Shown: positions 34,063-43,315, counted from the stretch's first letter. The stretch: DNA of 64,000 bases from an uncultured Eubacteriales bacterium (GCA_905198155.1 CAJKBQ010000017.1:4129-68128), one strand, 5' to 3'. Notes: a model not told the origin generated them from the sequence alone. Program-made: numbers and translations.

Positions 34063-34114
34063 CCAAAAAAGAGACAAAGGCGTCCCCGGGAACACTCCCG
34101 TTCCGACGCCTTTG
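34063..34114 (-). terminator. Attenuator in the pyrG leader
   Basis: CAAAGGCGTC and GACGCCTTTG close a stem of at least 10 bp, with a CGGGAGTGTTCCCG inner part, followed by TCTCTTTTTT. It lies between the pyrG promoter and start, so it can only act as an attenuator. Confidence 0.8.
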
Positions 34115-34127
34115 CCTGAACAGAACT

Positions 34128-34156
34128 ATTATACGCGGGGAAGCGCGATTTGTCAA
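34128..34156 (-). promoter_or_regulatory. Promoter of pyrG-purF
   Basis: TTGACA at 34151-34156 and TATAAT at 34128-34133, spacer 17 bp; about 110 nt of leader including the attenuator. Confidence 0.9.
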
Positions 34157-34218
34157 GGGGTTTTGCAAGATAATTGGGGGCGATGGGAGTGGGTTGCGGG
34201 GAAAATCGTACGGATGGA

Positions 34219-34257
34219 AAAAATAAATCCGAACCCCACTTGCAATAGGGTTCGGAT
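34219..34257 (-). terminator. Terminator of tRNA-Ala gene
   Basis: ATCCGAACCC and GGGGTTCGGAT form the stem, followed by TTATTTTTT on the minus strand, starting about 11 bp after the CCA end. Confidence 0.85.
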
Positions 34258-34267
34258 GATATGGATA

Positions 34268-34343
34268 TGGTGGAGACGAAGAGGATCGAACTCTCGACCT
34301 TACGGATGCGAACCGTACGCTCTCCCAGCTGAGCTACGCCCCC
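34268..34343 (-). tRNA. tRNA-Ala, anticodon CGC
   Basis: A 76 nt cloverleaf on the minus strand. The 7 bp acceptor stem starts GGGGGCG. The D arm is GCTCAGCTGGGAGAGC. The anticodon stem TACGG/CCGTA carries the loop TTCGCAT, giving anticodon CGC (reads GCG). The T arm is GAGAG-TTCGATC-CTCTT and CCA is encoded. GCG is heavily used in the genes of this window, which fits keeping a dedicated CGC isoacceptor. Confidence 0.95.
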
Positions 34344-34361
34344 GTGATTGGAACGTTGTAT

Positions 34362-34390
34362 ATTATAGCACAGCTGATTTGAAAATGCAA
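34362..34390 (-). promoter_or_regulatory. Promoter of tRNA-Ala
   Basis: TTGCAT at 34385-34390 and TATAAT at 34362-34367, spacer 17 bp, ending 18 bp before the tRNA 5' end. Confidence 0.85.
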
Positions 34391-34398
34391 GTGTTTTT

Positions 34399-34494
34399 TC
34401 AAAAAAAACTGATTTTTTTGAAAAAACTTTTTCCGCCGACGCCCGCTGCGTACGCGGTCGCGCCCAGGATGCACAGGTCGTAATATTTTTTCAC
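34399..34494 (-). pseudogene. 31-codon ORF, possible truncated FAD-dependent oxidoreductase start
   Basis: A GTG with GGAGG 8 bases upstream opens a frame reading (M)KKYYDLCILGATAYAAGVG and then GKSFFKKISFF before a stop. The first half resembles the beta-strand and glycine loop that begin FAD/NAD-binding proteins. The second half comes from an A/T-rich tract and looks unrelated. Probably the decayed front end of a larger gene; a genuine small peptide is possible. Confidence 0.35.
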
Positions 34495-34611
34495 AAAAAA
34501 TCCCTCCGATACCGAATGACGGATTCATTACAGTACTTCGGCGCGGCGAATGCATCATCGTTTCCCGGCGGGATGTTTACTTTTCGGCATTTTTGAGGGG
34601 GATGCAAAAAT

Positions 34612-34863
34612 TCAGTTCGGAATTTTGCTGGCGGACACATACAGGTGCTCCGGCGCGATGTCGATGTCGTCGTTCCACACGACGGTTCCGCATTCCGCCT
34701 TTGCGCGCATGAAAAATCCCACATTTTTCAATTGCGCATAAATCGGCTTGCACAGCAGCGGACGCGCGTCGTACAATTTTTGCTCGCCGTCCGCGAATGT
34801 GAGCAGCAAGGTGTAATCGGAACGGGGCTGTACGTCCCGCACCACCCAGGCAGGGCGGTTCAC
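34612..34863 (-). CDS. DUF2442 domain protein
   Basis: An 83-residue protein that matches the DUF2442 layout: DYTLLLTFADGEQKLYDARPLL, then CGTVVWNDDIDIAPEHLYVSA near the end. The family is of unknown function and often sits near DUF4160 toxin-antitoxin-like genes, though no DUF4160 partner is seen here. The start is a GTG that overlaps the stop of the DUF3137 gene (GTGA), so it is translationally coupled and starts at 34863. Confidence 0.85.
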   Translation of the reverse strand: MNRPAWVVRDVQPRSDYTLLLTFADGEQKLYDARPLLCKPIYAQLKNVGFFMRAKAECGTVVWNDDIDIAPEHLYVSASKIPN

Positions 34864-35867
34864 CGTGTCTCCCCCGCACCCTGCTGCACCGCGGGGCTGG
34901 CATAGATGCGGTCGATCAGCTGCCCCATGCTTTTCAGCGAGGCGGTGAACCATTTGCGGATGCCGTCGATGTCCCGCAGATCCAGCTGGGGCGGCAGGTC
35001 GGCAAAGGAGTAGTCCGTGTTCAGCGCCACCATCAGCTCGCCGTTGCGGAAGGTGAGGTTGGCGACCTTGCTGCGGCCGGCAAAGGATTCCAGCTGCGCC
35101 ACCAGCGCACGCATCTCCGGCGTGACCCGGTCGTCCGCCGACAGGCAGTACTCGTTACGGGCGGCAAAATACCGGCGGAACACGTCGGGGTCGGTCAAAT
35201 CCGCATCGCTCCGGGGCTTGAACAGGTCGCGGATTTCCACATACAGGTCGGGGCCGCAGACATCCGCGCAGCGGACGATGATCCCCTGGAACACCGTTTC
35301 GAGGTGGGACGTCCAGTTTTCGCAGTCGGGGCCGGAGCGTTCCTCCACGAAGCGTTCCAGCTTCACGTTGGCGGCGGAAAAACGGTGGCCGTTGTGCACC
35401 CCTTCGCGGAAGTGCAGCACGGTGCTGTTCGTCCAGTCCACGGACAGCGGATTGTCCGACCGCACGATTTCGCTGCTGATGGGCATGGCGGGGTTCTTCG
35501 GTTCGGGGCCGAAGGTGCGGTTCAGCTCTTCGCGGAATTCGATGCCCAGTTCCCGGAACAGCAGCTCCCGTTTCGCCTTTTGGGCGGGCTGCGACAGCCC
35601 GACGATGATCCCGACGCCCGAAAACATCAGCACGCCCAGCACGAGCACGTTGCGCAGCACGAACAGCGAAACCACGCCCGCCAGCACCACGGCGATGCCC
35701 AGCACCATCGTGGCGGTTTCGATCGCCTGGTACTTCCCCAGGCGCCTGGACAGCATCGCGTCGCTCATGGGCTTGGGCCGCACGTTGTAGATTGTTTGCC
35801 CGTTGACGATTTCGACCTCTTCGATCACACCGTAGTCGTCCTCTTGCATTTGTTTTTTTCCTGACAT
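34860..35867 (-). CDS. DUF3137 domain membrane protein
   Basis: A 335-residue protein with two membrane spans at about residues 53-90 (ATMVLGIAVVLAGVVSLFVL and VLVLGVLMFSGVGIIVGL) and a large C-terminal soluble part. The soluble part (FSAANVKLERF, FQGIIVRCAD, YFAARNEYCLSADDRVTPEM) matches the DUF3137 pattern, a family of unknown function. It lies 4 bp after the alcohol dehydrogenase gene and is coupled to DUF2442. No functional role can be assigned. Confidence 0.8.
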   Translation of the reverse strand: MSGKKQMQEDDYGVIEEVEIVNGQTIYNVRPKPMSDAMLSRRLGKYQAIETATMVLGIAVVLAGVVSLFVLRNVLVLGVLMFSGVGIIVGLSQPAQKAKRELLFRELGIEFREELNRTFGPEPKNPAMPISSEIVRSDNPLSVDWTNSTVLHFREGVHNGHRFSAANVKLERFVEERSGPDCENWTSHLETVFQGIIVRCADVCGPDLYVEIRDLFKPRSDADLTDPDVFRRYFAARNEYCLSADDRVTPEMRALVAQLESFAGRSKVANLTFRNGELMVALNTDYSFADLPPQLDLRDIDGIRKWFTASLKSMGQLIDRIYASPAVQQGAGETR

Positions 35868-35871
35868 TTTG

Positions 35872-37023
35872 TCATCCCTGCCAAATCTTATGATAAATCT
35901 CCATCACCTCGCGCTTGGTCGGGGTGCGTGGATTGGTGGCGGTGCAGGCGTCTTTCAGCGCCATTTCCGCCATGAATTCGACTTTGCTCATGTATTCGCC
36001 TTCGCTGATCCCGCCCAGCGCCGAAACGGACAGCGGGATGTTCATCTCTTTGTTCATGAACTGAATGTACGACACCAGCGCGCGGATGGTGGTGATTTCG
36101 TTGAAGTTGGACACACCGAGGATGCGCGCCATGTTGCAGTATTTGCGGACGCACGGCGCGTACACCGGGCGGCTTTTGGAGTGCATATCGATTTCGGAGT
36201 TGAACTCGATGATGTACGGCAGCAGGATCGCGTTGGCGCGGCCGTGCGGGATGTGGAACGTGGCGCCCAGCTGATGCGCCATGCCGTGGTTCAGGCCGAG
36301 CGACGCCGAGTTGAACGCCAGCCCCGCCAGGCACGACGCGATGTGCATTTTGCGGCGGGCGTGCGCGTCGTGATTGTCGTTGTACGAGCGCAGCAGAAAC
36401 TGGCCGCAGATTTCGACCGATTTTTCGGCGAGCGCCGCGGAAAACTCATTGTTGTTGACCGAAACATACGCCTCGATCGCGTGGGTCATCACGTCCATCC
36501 CCGTGTCCGCCGTGATCGACGCCGGAACGGACTTGACCAGCTCTTCGTCCAGGATCGCTTCGTCCGGGATCATGCTGTCCTCCGACAGCGGGTACTTCAC
36601 GCCTTTGTCCGGGTCGGTGATGACGGCGAACGACGTGACTTCGCTGCCGGTGCCGGACGTGGTGGGGATCGCGATCAGGCACGGGCGGAACCCCGGCTCG
36701 GTCTGCGTGGCGAATTTGCGCACCGATTTCGACAGATCGATCGCGCTGCCGCCGCCGATGGCGATCATGCACTCCGGCCGCTCGCGCAGCGCGGTGGTCA
36801 CGCCGTGGATCACTTTGTCCAGCGGCGGGTCGGGCACCACGTCGTCGAACACGGTGAACGCGATGTGCGCCTGTTCGAGCCGGCCGGTCACTTGCCGGAT
36901 CAGTCCGCTGGTGACGACAAACGGGTCGGCCAGCACCATCACTTTGCGGTATTCCAGCGCCAGCAGACGATCCAGCGCGTTTTCGCCGAAGGTGATTCGG
37001 GTATTGACTTCAAAATTTTTCAA
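35872..37023 (-). CDS. Iron-containing alcohol dehydrogenase (PduQ/EutG-like)
   Basis: A 383-residue NAD(P)-dependent dehydrogenase of the group III type, reducing aldehydes such as propionaldehyde or acetaldehyde. IGGGSAIDLSK binds nucleotide, TTSGTGSEVT follows, and metal ligands lie in GMDVMTHAIEAYVS and LNHGMAHQLGATFHIPHG. The start is TTG with AAAGGACGG eight bases upstream. It heads a three-gene operon with DUF3137 and DUF2442. Role in fermentation is likely; the substrate is not certain. Confidence 0.92.
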   Translation of the reverse strand: MKNFEVNTRITFGENALDRLLALEYRKVMVLADPFVVTSGLIRQVTGRLEQAHIAFTVFDDVVPDPPLDKVIHGVTTALRERPECMIAIGGGSAIDLSKSVRKFATQTEPGFRPCLIAIPTTSGTGSEVTSFAVITDPDKGVKYPLSEDSMIPDEAILDEELVKSVPASITADTGMDVMTHAIEAYVSVNNNEFSAALAEKSVEICGQFLLRSYNDNHDAHARRKMHIASCLAGLAFNSASLGLNHGMAHQLGATFHIPHGRANAILLPYIIEFNSEIDMHSKSRPVYAPCVRKYCNMARILGVSNFNEITTIRALVSYIQFMNKEMNIPLSVSALGGISEGEYMSKVEFMAEMALKDACTATNPRTPTKREVMEIYHKIWQG

Positions 37024-37087
37024 CGGGTATCCGTCCTTTCACCGTGTAAATCTGGTTTTTCGTTTGAGCCATGTGAATTTCATTCTC

Positions 37088-37116
37088 ATTATAACACCTT
37101 TTTCCCCGGATGGCAA
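37088..37116 (-). promoter_or_regulatory. Promoter of alcohol dehydrogenase operon
   Basis: TTGCCA at 37111-37116 and TATAAT at 37088-37093, spacer 17 bp. The 240 bp beyond it, up to the next promoter, holds nothing I can identify. Confidence 0.8.
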
Positions 37117-37362
37117 GCGATTGGGCAAAAAAAGCTGCAATTATTGTTCTGCGCGCCTGCACAGGGGCGCGCGGTGTGGTATGCTGCTGATGCGGAAACG
37201 GAACGCTGCGGGCGGACGGGGCGGAAATGCGCCGGACGCAGGCGCATGAAATTCGGACGGGGCGCGGCTGCATGGGTGCTGTTTTGGGGAGGATGGAGAC
37301 GGACGAACCCCCACACCCCCAAAGCCACAAAATCACCGCCCATAAGTCCTAAAAAATACGGG

Positions 37363-37390
37363 TTGTTTTTTCCGGAAAATCTGTTATAAT
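37363..37390 (+). promoter_or_regulatory. Promoter of first GH106-like gene
   Basis: TTGTTT at 37363-37368 and TATAAT at 37385-37390, spacer 16 bp, 50 bp before the ATG. Confidence 0.65.
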
Positions 37391-37439
37391 GAAGGCAAAG
37401 CAACCGGCAATCTGCCGGGCGAAAGGAAGGACAGAAAAA

Positions 37440-40400
37440 ATGCTGTATCCCAAAAATCAATCGCAGCAACTCAGCGACGCGCTGTTCCGCGCGCCGACGG
37501 CGGAGTACCGCGCCACCCCGTTTTGGGCGTGGAACGGCGACTTGCAGCGCGACGAATTGTTGCGGCAAATCGAATTTTTCAAAAAAATGGGGCTGGGCGG
37601 GTTCCATATGCACGTCCGGTCGGGGATGAGCACCCCGTACCTGAGCGACGAGTTCATGGCGCTGATCCGCGCCTGCGTGGACAAGGCCAAGCAGGAGGAG
37701 ATGCTCGCGTGGCTGTACGACGAGGACCGCTGGGCGTCCGGCGCAGCGGGCGGATTGGTCACAAAAGACAAAGCCTACCGCACGCGGCGGCTGCTGATGA
37801 CGGTGCAGCCGTTCACCGCGCACGACGACGGCACGCTCACCCGCCCGTTTGACGGCGGCGACGCGCGCCCGCAGACCGGCCGGGCGATTCCGGACGGCAA
37901 CGGCGGTCAACTGGAAGCGATCGACGGCTGGCCGTTCGCGTGCTACGACGTGGTGCTGGACGCGGACGGGTGCCTGGTGTCCGGCCGGCGGATTGCACCC
38001 GATGCGGAAGCAAAAGGCACAAAATGGTACGCATATGAGGTGCTGAATCTGCCGTCCGCATGGTTCAACAACCAGACCTACCTCGACACGCTGAATCCCA
38101 AAGCCGTCCGCAAATTCATCGAGATCACGCACGACCGCTATGCCGCCGTGGTGGGCGACGAATTCGGCAAAACTGTCCCGGCGATTTTCACCGACGAGCC
38201 GAACCATCCGGCACTGGGCACGCTGCGGTTCCCGGCTGACCGGCGCGACGTGACGCTCCCGTGGACGGACGACCTGCCGGAGACGTTCCGCGCCGCGTAT
38301 GGCGAAGAACTGGCCGATGCGATTCCGGAGCTGTTCTGGGAACTGCCGGACGGCCGGGTTTCGACCGCGCGCTACCATTTCCACGATCACGTCACCGAGC
38401 GGTTCACCGAAGCGTTCAGCGACCAGATCGGCACATGGTGCGATGCGCACGGCATCGCGCTGACCGGCCATGTGCTGAACGAACCGACGCTCGGCAGCCA
38501 AACGGGCGCCGTCGGCGAAGCGATGCGGTCGTACCGCGGGTTTGAACTGCCGGGCATCGATATGCTGTGCAGTGCCAAAGAATACACCACTGCCAAGCAG
38601 GCGCAGTCCGCCGCGCACCAGTTCGGCCGCGCGGGCGTGATGAGCGAGCTGTACGGCGTCACGGGCTGGGACTTCGACTTCCGCGGCCACAAGCTGAACG
38701 GCGACTGGCAAGCCGCCCTCGGCGTGACCGTCCGCGTGCCGCACCTCAGCTGGTACACGATGAAAGGCACCGCCAAGCGCGACTATCCGGCGTCCATTCA
38801 TTACCAATCTACATGGGGCGACCAATACGGGCTGGTGGAGGACCACTTCGCACGCGTCAATACGGCGCTCACCCGCGGCACGCCGGACGTGCGCGTCGGC
38901 GTGATTCACCCGATCGAAAGCTATTGGCTGCATTGGGGGCCGACGGAACAGACCGCCGCCGTCCGCGCGCAAATGGATACCAATTTCAAAAACATCACGG
39001 AATGGCTGCTGATGGGCACCATCGATTTCGACTTTATCAGCGAATCGCTGCTGCCGCAGCTCTGCCCGGCGGCCGGTGCGCCGCTGCAGGTCGGCAAAAT
39101 GGCGTACGACGTGATTCTGGTGCCGGGGTGCGAGACGCTGCGCGCCACGACGCTCGACCGGCTGGAAGCGTTCCGCGCGGCGGGCGGCCGGGTGATCTTC
39201 GTCGGCGACCTGCCGACGCGCGCGGACGCCGTCCCGTCTGACCGCGGACAATTGCTGGCGCGCCAGTGCGAATGCATCCCGTTTGCGCAGCCGGTGCTGC
39301 TGGACGCGTTGGAAAGCGTCCGCACCGTCGATCTGCACGACGTTGCCACCGGCAACCGCACGGACAACCTGATTTACCAGCTGCGCGCCGACGGCACGGA
39401 CAAGTGGCTGTTCATCGCGCACGCGAAAGACCCGTACAATCCGGACGTCGCCGCCCGCACCAATCCGTATACCGGCGACCCGGTCGGCCGCGCGGTGCAG
39501 CTGCGCATCCGCGGCGAATTCCACCCCACGGTGTACGACACGCAGACCGGCGAGACGCATCCGGTCGCGTACGTTGCCGAAGCCGGCTGGACGACGCTGA
39601 CGGCGGAGCTGTATGACTACGATTCGCTGCTGCTGCGCCTGACGCCGGGCGCCGGGGCGCTGGCCGTCGGCAAACGGCGCGCCGTCCCGCACCACGAAAT
39701 TCGCCTGCCGGAAATTGCCGACTACACGCTCGACGAGCCGAACGTCCTGCTGCTGGACACGGCCGAGGTCGCGCTGGACGGCGGCGCATTTGCGCCGGAA
39801 GAGGAGCTGCTGCGCGCGTTCCAGGCGTGTGCCAAAACGCTGCACCTCGACCCCGACGTCCGCACCGTGCAGCCGTGGGTGTTTGGCAAAGAGCAGTTGA
39901 CACACACCGCAACGCTCCGTTTCCACGTGTACAGCGAAATCCCGGTCACGGGCGCGCATTTTGCGATGGAAAACGCCGCCGTCTCCACCATGACGGTCAA
40001 CGGCGTGCCGGTGAAAATGGCAATTGATGGGTACTTCACCGACCGCGGAATCGACACCGTGCCGGTGCCGGAACTGCACGCGGGCGAAAACATCATCGAA
40101 GTCACCACGCCGATCGGCAGCACCGTCGGGCTGGAATGGTGCTACCTGCTGGGCGACTTCGGCGTTCGGCTTAACGGCCGCCGCCGCACGATTGTCCCGC
40201 TGCCGCAGCAACTGGGCTTTGACACCGTTACGATGCAGAATCTGCCGTTTTACGGCGCGGACGTCACATATCGTATTCCGGTGCACACGAATGGCGGCGC
40301 GCTGACGCTGACGGTGCCGCATTATCGCGGCGCGCTGGTGCGCGTGAAGCTGGACGGCCGCGACTGCGGCGCGATCATCTATCCGCCGTACCGGCTGGCG

Positions 40401-40610
40401 CTGGGCGACGCGGCCGCGGGCGACCATATGCTGGAAGTCACGCTGTACGGCAGCCGCCAGAACTGCTTCGGGCCGATGCACATGGCCGACGAGCGCCAGC
40501 GCTGGATCGGGCCGCAGGCGTGGGCGTACCGCGGGTACGAATGGACGTACGAATATCGGCTCCATCGGATGGGGCTGCTGAGCACGCCGATTTTGGAAGA
40601 AGCGGAATAA
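37440..40610 (+). CDS. Large glycosidase, GH106 (alpha-L-rhamnosidase)-like
   Basis: A 1056-residue protein. The barrel domain opens with ATPFWAWNGDL and MGLGGFHMHVRSGMSTPYL, typical of GH106-like bacterial enzymes, and has an acidic candidate Glu253 in IFTDEPNHP. A middle region contains a Rossmann-like GATase fold (VPGCETLRATTLDRLEAFRAAGGRVIFVGDLP). Beta-sandwich domains and a C-terminal galactose-binding-like module follow (GPMHMADERQRWIGPQAW). There is no signal peptide. The start at 37440 has AAAGGAAGGA upstream. A paralogue lies at 50160. GH106 is the best match; the true substrate is unknown. Confidence 0.8.
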   Translation: MLYPKNQSQQLSDALFRAPTAEYRATPFWAWNGDLQRDELLRQIEFFKKMGLGGFHMHVRSGMSTPYLSDEFMALIRACVDKAKQEEMLAWLYDEDRWASGAAGGLVTKDKAYRTRRLLMTVQPFTAHDDGTLTRPFDGGDARPQTGRAIPDGNGGQLEAIDGWPFACYDVVLDADGCLVSGRRIAPDAEAKGTKWYAYEVLNLPSAWFNNQTYLDTLNPKAVRKFIEITHDRYAAVVGDEFGKTVPAIFTDEPNHPALGTLRFPADRRDVTLPWTDDLPETFRAAYGEELADAIPELFWELPDGRVSTARYHFHDHVTERFTEAFSDQIGTWCDAHGIALTGHVLNEPTLGSQTGAVGEAMRSYRGFELPGIDMLCSAKEYTTAKQAQSAAHQFGRAGVMSELYGVTGWDFDFRGHKLNGDWQAALGVTVRVPHLSWYTMKGTAKRDYPASIHYQSTWGDQYGLVEDHFARVNTALTRGTPDVRVGVIHPIESYWLHWGPTEQTAAVRAQMDTNFKNITEWLLMGTIDFDFISESLLPQLCPAAGAPLQVGKMAYDVILVPGCETLRATTLDRLEAFRAAGGRVIFVGDLPTRADAVPSDRGQLLARQCECIPFAQPVLLDALESVRTVDLHDVATGNRTDNLIYQLRADGTDKWLFIAHAKDPYNPDVAARTNPYTGDPVGRAVQLRIRGEFHPTVYDTQTGETHPVAYVAEAGWTTLTAELYDYDSLLLRLTPGAGALAVGKRRAVPHHEIRLPEIADYTLDEPNVLLLDTAEVALDGGAFAPEEELLRAFQACAKTLHLDPDVRTVQPWVFGKEQLTHTATLRFHVYSEIPVTGAHFAMENAAVSTMTVNGVPVKMAIDGYFTDRGIDTVPVPELHAGENIIEVTTPIGSTVGLEWCYLLGDFGVRLNGRRRTIVPLPQQLGFDTVTMQNLPFYGADVTYRIPVHTNGGALTLTVPHYRGALVRVKLDGRDCGAIIYPPYRLALGDAAAGDHMLEVTLYGSRQNCFGPMHMADERQRWIGPQAWAYRGYEWTYEYRLHRMGLLSTPILEEAE

Positions 40611-40629
40611 GTTCCAAGTTTATACAAAA

Positions 40630-40670
40630 CCCGCCGGGATGCACTCGATGTGTTCCGGCGGGCTTATTTT
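40630..40670. terminator. Terminator between GH106-like gene and spoVB
   Basis: CCCGCCGG and CCGGCGGG stem with a 17 nt loop. CTTATTTT follows on plus and GGGTTTTG on minus, so it may serve both convergent genes. Confidence 0.65.
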
Positions 40671-40673
40671 GCG

Positions 40674-42269
40674 TCAATTTTGCGTCAAAAGCGTCGATTT
40701 CTTTGCATTTTCGGAATCGCACGCGCTGCGATACAAAAGGTTTGCAAATGCACATAAAATCGCGGAAAAGCCCCATTCTGCAACGATTTGCAGCGTTCCT
40801 GTCCACGGCAGCAGCCGCCCCACCGCCCGGCCGCTCAGGCAGGCGACGGCCGCGCACAATGCCGGGCAGACGAGCCAATCCCAAAACCGGACGCGCAGGC
40901 CGCTTTGGCGCACCAATCGGGTGATGCTGAGCAACGAATTGTAGACAATGCTGCACGTCAATGCTGCCAAATAGCCGCCAATGCCAAAGCGCGGGAGCAG
41001 GACGATCATCAAAACGATGCGGATGCAGGAGTCGGACAGGTTGACTTTCAGCGAGTAGACCTGTTCGTCCAGCCCTTTGAGCATGGCGTCTACGATGCTG
41101 TCGAGGTACATCAGCGGCGCCAGCGGGCACAAAATGCGCATGGCGCGCCCGGCGTCGGCGCTGCAGTAGAGGATTTGCCCCAATTCGTTGCCAAATACCA
41201 AAAATCCCCCGGTCACGAACGTGGAAAATGCGAGGCAGAGGCGGAACACGCGCTGCGCCATCGCGCGGATTTCGTCCGGCCGCCCGGCCGCGCGCGACTG
41301 CGCCACTTCGGGGATCAGCAGCAGCGAAAATGCCGTCAGGAAAGCCGCCGGAAACTGCACCGTCGGGAGCGCCATGCCTTTGACGACGCCGTACGACGCC
41401 AGCGACTCGGCGTACGACCGGCCGCACTGCTTTAATCCGGCGGGCACCAGCACGTTTTCGACGGCGATCAGCGCCGACCGCAGGTCGTAGCCCAGCGCCA
41501 CCGGCGCGGCAATGTGCAGAATCTGACGCGTCGAAACGGCGTCATGACGCGCCGATTCGTCGCGGTACGGCGGGCGGGTTCGGATGGATTTGCGGGCGAA
41601 AAATACAATCCAGAGATTTCCTGCCAGTTCCCCGGCCGTCATTGCGGCGGCAATCGCGCAGCACGATGCAGTCAGACCCCGCCGGGCGCACAGCGGCAGG
41701 ACTGCGGCCGTCCCCAGCCATACGGTCATCTGCTCCACGACTTGCCCCAAACTGGGGCAAACCGTCCGGCGCACTGCCAAAAAATAGCCGCGACAGCAAC
41801 AGGAGATGGCCAACAGCGGCAGTCCGAGCGCCAATATGCGCAGCGACGGCACCGTCCGCGCATCGCCCAACAGCTTTTCGCCGAGCAGCGGCGCGGCCCC
41901 GTACAGTCCTGCCCCGGCGGCCGTCCCGCAGCCAACGCACAGCGCCAAACATTTGCGCATGATGCAGCGCACCGGCGCAGCGCGCTCGCTGAGCAACCGT
42001 GTCGCCGCTAAGTTGCACCCGCTTACTGCTAAATTTGTCGCAAAATAGTACACCGACAGCAGCAGTTGGAGCAGCCCCATGCCCTCCGCGCCGATGATCG
42101 ACGTCTGGTACACGCGCAGCCCCATCCCGGCGACGCTCATCGTCAGCGAACACGCCGTCAGCACACCCGCGTTCCGCCAGAATTGCGCCGAAATGGACGC
42201 GTTTTGCCGTCGAATCGGTGCATTTTGTGCTGAGTGCGTACAACGGTTTGCAGAAATTGCGTGCTTCAT
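40674..42269 (-). CDS. spoVB: SpoVB-type oligosaccharide flippase
   Basis: A 531-residue MOP/MATE-fold membrane protein with about 14 hydrophobic spans, in the SpoVB/MurJ-like group. SpoVB is needed for spore cortex peptidoglycan, probably flipping lipid-linked precursor. The N-terminal MGLRVYQTSIIGAEGMGLLQLLLSVYYF is characteristic. The first roughly 30 residues are a soluble His/Asn/Ser-rich extension, longer than usual. The start overlaps sigK by four bases, so it is produced in the mother cell with SigK. Confidence 0.85.
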   Translation of the reverse strand: MKHAISANRCTHSAQNAPIRRQNASISAQFWRNAGVLTACSLTMSVAGMGLRVYQTSIIGAEGMGLLQLLLSVYYFATNLAVSGCNLAATRLLSERAAPVRCIMRKCLALCVGCGTAAGAGLYGAAPLLGEKLLGDARTVPSLRILALGLPLLAISCCCRGYFLAVRRTVCPSLGQVVEQMTVWLGTAAVLPLCARRGLTASCCAIAAAMTAGELAGNLWIVFFARKSIRTRPPYRDESARHDAVSTRQILHIAAPVALGYDLRSALIAVENVLVPAGLKQCGRSYAESLASYGVVKGMALPTVQFPAAFLTAFSLLLIPEVAQSRAAGRPDEIRAMAQRVFRLCLAFSTFVTGGFLVFGNELGQILYCSADAGRAMRILCPLAPLMYLDSIVDAMLKGLDEQVYSLKVNLSDSCIRIVLMIVLLPRFGIGGYLAALTCSIVYNSLLSITRLVRQSGLRVRFWDWLVCPALCAAVACLSGRAVGRLLPWTGTLQIVAEWGFSAILCAFANLLYRSACDSENAKKSTLLTQN

Positions 42270-42967
42270 GGGCGATCCCGCCGCGTGGGGCGGTCGAACC
42301 GGCGACGGAGTTTGGTCAGCGCCTTTTTCTCAATCCGCGACACATAGCTGCGCGAAATGCCCAGCCGTTCCGCCACGGCCTGTTGCGTCAGCGGCTCCGG
42401 TGTATCGATTCCGTAGCGCAAGCGGATGATTTGCTGCTCCCGCGCGTCCAGCGATTCGCGCATATACGTCCGCAGCCGGCTGGATTTCCACTTGAAGTCC
42501 AGGTCCTCCGCGATGGTATCCTCGCACGCAATAATATCCATAAACGTCAATGTATTCCCGTCGCGGTCGGTCTCAATCGGCTCGCTGATGGACACATTGC
42601 GCGCGTTTTTGCGGTCGCTGCGAAAATGCATTCGGATTTCGTTCTCGATGCAGCGCGCCGCGTAGCTGGACAGGCGCGTGCCTTTGGCGCGGTCGAACGT
42701 ATCGATCGCTTTAATCAGGCCGATGGTGCCAATGGATACCAAATCTTCCTGGTCGCTTTGGATGGTATAGTATTTTTTGATAATATGTGCCACCAGCCGC
42801 AGATTGTGCTCGATCAGCCGGTCGCGCGCGGCGCGGTCGCCGGCCGCCATTTGCTGCAAACTTTCGGCCTCCTCTGCCGCCGACAGCGGCCTCGGAAACG
42901 ACCCGGACGTAATATTGAGTACCAAAAAAAGGATATGATCCAGTAGTGAACCCATCCATTCCCACAT
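42266..42967 (-). CDS. sigK: Sporulation sigma factor SigK (pro-sigma-K)
   Basis: A 233-residue mother-cell sigma factor. The hydrophobic N-terminus (MWEWMGSLLDHILFLVLNIT) followed by SGSFPRPLS matches the pro-sequence removed by SpoIVFB. Region 2 (NLRLVAHIIKKYY, SIGTIGLIKAIDTFD) and region 4 (QQAVAERLGISRSYVSRIEKKAL) are intact. The gene is continuous, with no skin-like insertion. GGGGAG is 9 bases before the ATG at 42967. A CATATCAT string at 43012-43019 could be a SigE-type -10. Shows that the host can sporulate. Confidence 0.95.
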   Translation of the reverse strand: MWEWMGSLLDHILFLVLNITSGSFPRPLSAAEEAESLQQMAAGDRAARDRLIEHNLRLVAHIIKKYYTIQSDQEDLVSIGTIGLIKAIDTFDRAKGTRLSSYAARCIENEIRMHFRSDRKNARNVSISEPIETDRDGNTLTFMDIIACEDTIAEDLDFKWKSSRLRTYMRESLDAREQQIIRLRYGIDTPEPLTQQAVAERLGISRSYVSRIEKKALTKLRRRFDRPTRRDRP

Positions 42968-43252
42968 GGCTGCGCACTCCCCTTCGCCGAATTTTGGGAC
43001 GTTCTTTCAAAATGATATGCGCGCGATTGGAAAAAATTGTTTGTCCGGGTGCGGAATGATGCGGTGGGGCGGGAAAAGCCCGAATTTCTGCGCACTTTCG
43101 CGCTGGAAATCCAAAAAAAATTTTTATAAGGACATTGCCGTGTCCGTGCGGGATGGTATAATAAAATCGAATTCAAAAGTCCACAAATTCCGGTATTTCG
43201 GCACAAATCGACGGCATTTGAAAAAGATCGGTTCACTTTCCTGCGAAAAATA

Positions 43253-43281
43253 TTGATTTGTGTCAAATAACGGTGTATAAT
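43253..43281 (+). promoter_or_regulatory. Promoter of WYL operon
   Basis: TTGATT at 43253-43258 and TATAAT at 43276-43281, spacer 17 bp, 34 bp before the ATG. No promoter of similar quality was found between the later genes of the run. Confidence 0.75.
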
Positions 43282-43315
43282 GGAAATACAGGATATTCAC
43301 GGAGGGCGTACGAAC

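Noticed and set aside
37089..40565. A 1158-codon minus-strand frame opposite the GH106-like gene
   Set aside because: Same cause; composition is abnormal and the plus strand has promoter, ribosome site and recognisable domains.
42266..42967. Skin-like element interrupting sigK
   Set aside because: The sigK frame is continuous with all regions in order.
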